This document shows positions 62,905 to 64,000 of a stretch of 64,000 nucleotides of DNA, piece by piece. The DNA is from a virus. The stretch is from positions 89,515-153,514 of the IMG/VR virus record IMGVR_UViG_3300046167_000554. The stretch is one strand, 5' to 3'. How positions within the stretch are numbered: the first letter of the stretch is position 1; every line of letters begins with the position of its first letter. Made by a program: the position numbers and the translations under genes. The notes below the pieces were generated by a model. The model saw nothing but the letters and a program-made list of their open reading frames with translations, searched no databases and was not told where the DNA came from.

Positions 62905-63307
62905 TCTAATTATATCCTGTTGTCCCGATAAATTGGAAGGAAGTCATAAGGCTATTGATATCTATCAAGGAAGAAGTTACAAACTAGTACGTTCAGAAAC
63001 GCTAAATAATATTAGAGTCTTTATACTATCTGCAAAATATGGTCTACTAAAGTCAGACACTATGATTGAGAACTATGAGTTGAAGATGGATGAGGAAAGG
63101 TCACTAGAACTAATAGAAGAAGGAAGACCATTTGAGTTAGAAGGGGAAGTTTATGTTTATGGTGGAAAGAATTATAGAAATGTAGTTAATGCATGGTTTG
63201 ATAATGTTACTGAACTTGTCGGGCCAAATAGAGGAATAGGAGACCATTACTCTGCATTGAAACAGTTTATTGAAAAGAACCAAAATATAGGAAGGTTACC
63301 ATTATGA
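62894..63307 (+). CDS. DUF6884-type protein in preQ0 operon
   Basis: Start placed at TTG 62894 (or ATG 62852), about 137 residues. Family features: 'NLIISCCPDKLEGSHKAIDI' at the start and 'VFILSAKYGLLKSDTMIENY' in the middle. Such proteins are linked with nucleotide or deazaguanine modification in other operons. Placed between queE and queC and overlapping queC by 4 nt. Reaction unknown. Confidence 0.7.
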   Translation: MERNLIISCCPDKLEGSHKAIDIYQGRSYKLVRSETLNNIRVFILSAKYGLLKSDTMIENYELKMDEERSLELIEEGRPFELEGEVYVYGGKNYRNVVNAWFDNVTELVGPNRGIGDHYSALKQFIEKNQNIGRLPL

Positions 63308-64000
63308 AAGATAAAGTATTAGTAGTATTAAGTGGTGGACTAGATTCATCTGTTGCAACTATGATGATGGTTGATAAATATGGCTCTGATAATGTACAAA
63401 CTATAACATTTGATTACAATCAGAAACAAAGAGTAGAGATTGAAAAGGCATTTGAGTTAACAAACAAGTTAGGTATTAAATACAAGTTAGTCAATTTAGA
63501 TATGTTAGGAGATATTGCATCACCTATGTCTGCAAACATAAGTGGTTCTAATATAGACATGCCTAATATTAAAGAAGTATTAGGAGACCCACAACCAGTT
63601 ACTTATGTTCCATTTAGAAACATGATACTATTATCAATTGCATTGTCTCATGCAGAAGTGCAAGGGTGTAATAAGATTGTTACAGGGTTACAAGTACATG
63701 ATGAATATGGATACTGGGATACAACTCAAAAGTTTGTAGATTCTATGAATGCAGTTGCATCACAAAACAGACAACATAAAATAGAACTACTTGCACCTTT
63801 CTCAGAAATGTCAAAAACAGATGAAATAAAGATTGCAATAAAACTTGGAAAATACCCCTTGTTAAAACATACCCTTACATGTTATAATCCTACTAAGGAT
63901 ATTTCTTGTGGTACATGTCCATCATGTGCAGAAAGAATAAATGCCTTCATGAATGTAGGTAAGGTTGACCCGATACCTTATGCAATAGAGATAGATTGGA
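63304..64000 (+). CDS. queC: QueC preQ0 synthase, 3' end outside window
   Basis: The protein starts 'MKDKVLVVLSGGLDSSVATM' with the PP-loop motif 'SGGLDSS'. The zinc Cys group 'CYNPTKDISCGTCPSC' lies near residue 200, and 'VPFRNMILLSIALSHAEVQG' is the ATP pyrophosphatase core. It makes preQ0 from CDG. Still open at the window end (about 232 residues seen). Confidence 0.93.
   Translation, partial: MKDKVLVVLSGGLDSSVATMMMVDKYGSDNVQTITFDYNQKQRVEIEKAFELTNKLGIKYKLVNLDMLGDIASPMSANISGSNIDMPNIKEVLGDPQPVTYVPFRNMILLSIALSHAEVQGCNKIVTGLQVHDEYGYWDTTQKFVDSMNAVASQNRQHKIELLAPFSEMSKTDEIKIAIKLGKYPLLKHTLTCYNPTKDISCGTCPSCAERINAFMNVGKVDPIPYAIEIDW

Overview
The window is one long stretch of an AT-rich tailed-phage genome of the T4-like myovirus type. 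Every gene is on the + strand. The head and tail genes follow the T4/cyanomyovirus order: neck gp13-gp14, sheath stabiliser gp15, terminase gp16-gp17, sheath gp18, tube gp19, portal gp20, protease gp21, scaffold gp22 and capsid gp23. T4-type recombination, late-sigma and clamp genes follow (UvsY, UvsW, gp55, gp47, gp46, gp45, gp44, gp62, RegA). The base composition, many 2-oxoglutarate oxygenases, a MoxR/VWA pair, preQ0 genes and a curli-like cluster resemble marine pelagimyophages, which infect SAR11 or similar streamlined marine bacteria. The host is inference from memory of such genomes, not read from the sequence.

Layout. 1-15.3 kb: tail-fibre and adhesion region, with several fibre-like proteins and four proteins made of short P-F-T-Y / Q-P-Y-P-Y-I-A-N repeats. 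15.4-20.1 kb: glycosyltransferase, two 2OG oxygenases, a DUF6065 protein and small proteins. 20.1-32.9 kb: neck, packaging, tail and head genes. 32.9-33.3 kb: a gap without protein genes that carries a promoter and terminator for a probable minus-strand structured RNA. 33.3-37.4 kb: a tail-tube-like protein, uvsY, an oxygenase and uvsW. 37.4-38.5 kb: a cytochrome c with very small membrane proteins. 38.6-44.7 kb: gp55, gp47, gp46, a large unknown gene, peptide deformylase, an oxygenase and tRNA-Arg(UCU). 44.7-49.7 kb: small early genes and the VWA + MoxR-type ATPase pair. 49.7-52.9 kb: clamp, clamp loader and RegA. 53.4-60.5 kb: membrane proteins, CsgF, CsgG, two curlin-like proteins, FecR, IscU and a CHASE2 adenylate cyclase. 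60.6-64 kb: Hsp20, peroxiredoxin, and the preQ0 genes queD, queE, a DUF6884 gene and queC (cut by the window end).

Regulation. T4-like late boxes (TATAAATA or close) precede structural and accessory genes. Six of them sit exactly 5 nt before an ATG with no Shine-Dalgarno, which suggests leaderless late mRNAs. Four sigma70-like promoters (TTGACA, 18 nt, TATACT) share a conserved spacer; three drive early genes and one drives the minus-strand RNA.

How it fits together. The curli-like block looks like one transcription unit. It would export amyloid-like proteins through a phage CsgG pore, with a periplasmic FecR protein paired to a membrane cyclase that makes a nucleotide second messenger. Several genes are split by one or two extra bases, mostly in short homopolymers. 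Because the downstream frames stay perfectly conserved, I read most of these as sequence or assembly errors and annotate the genes as whole.
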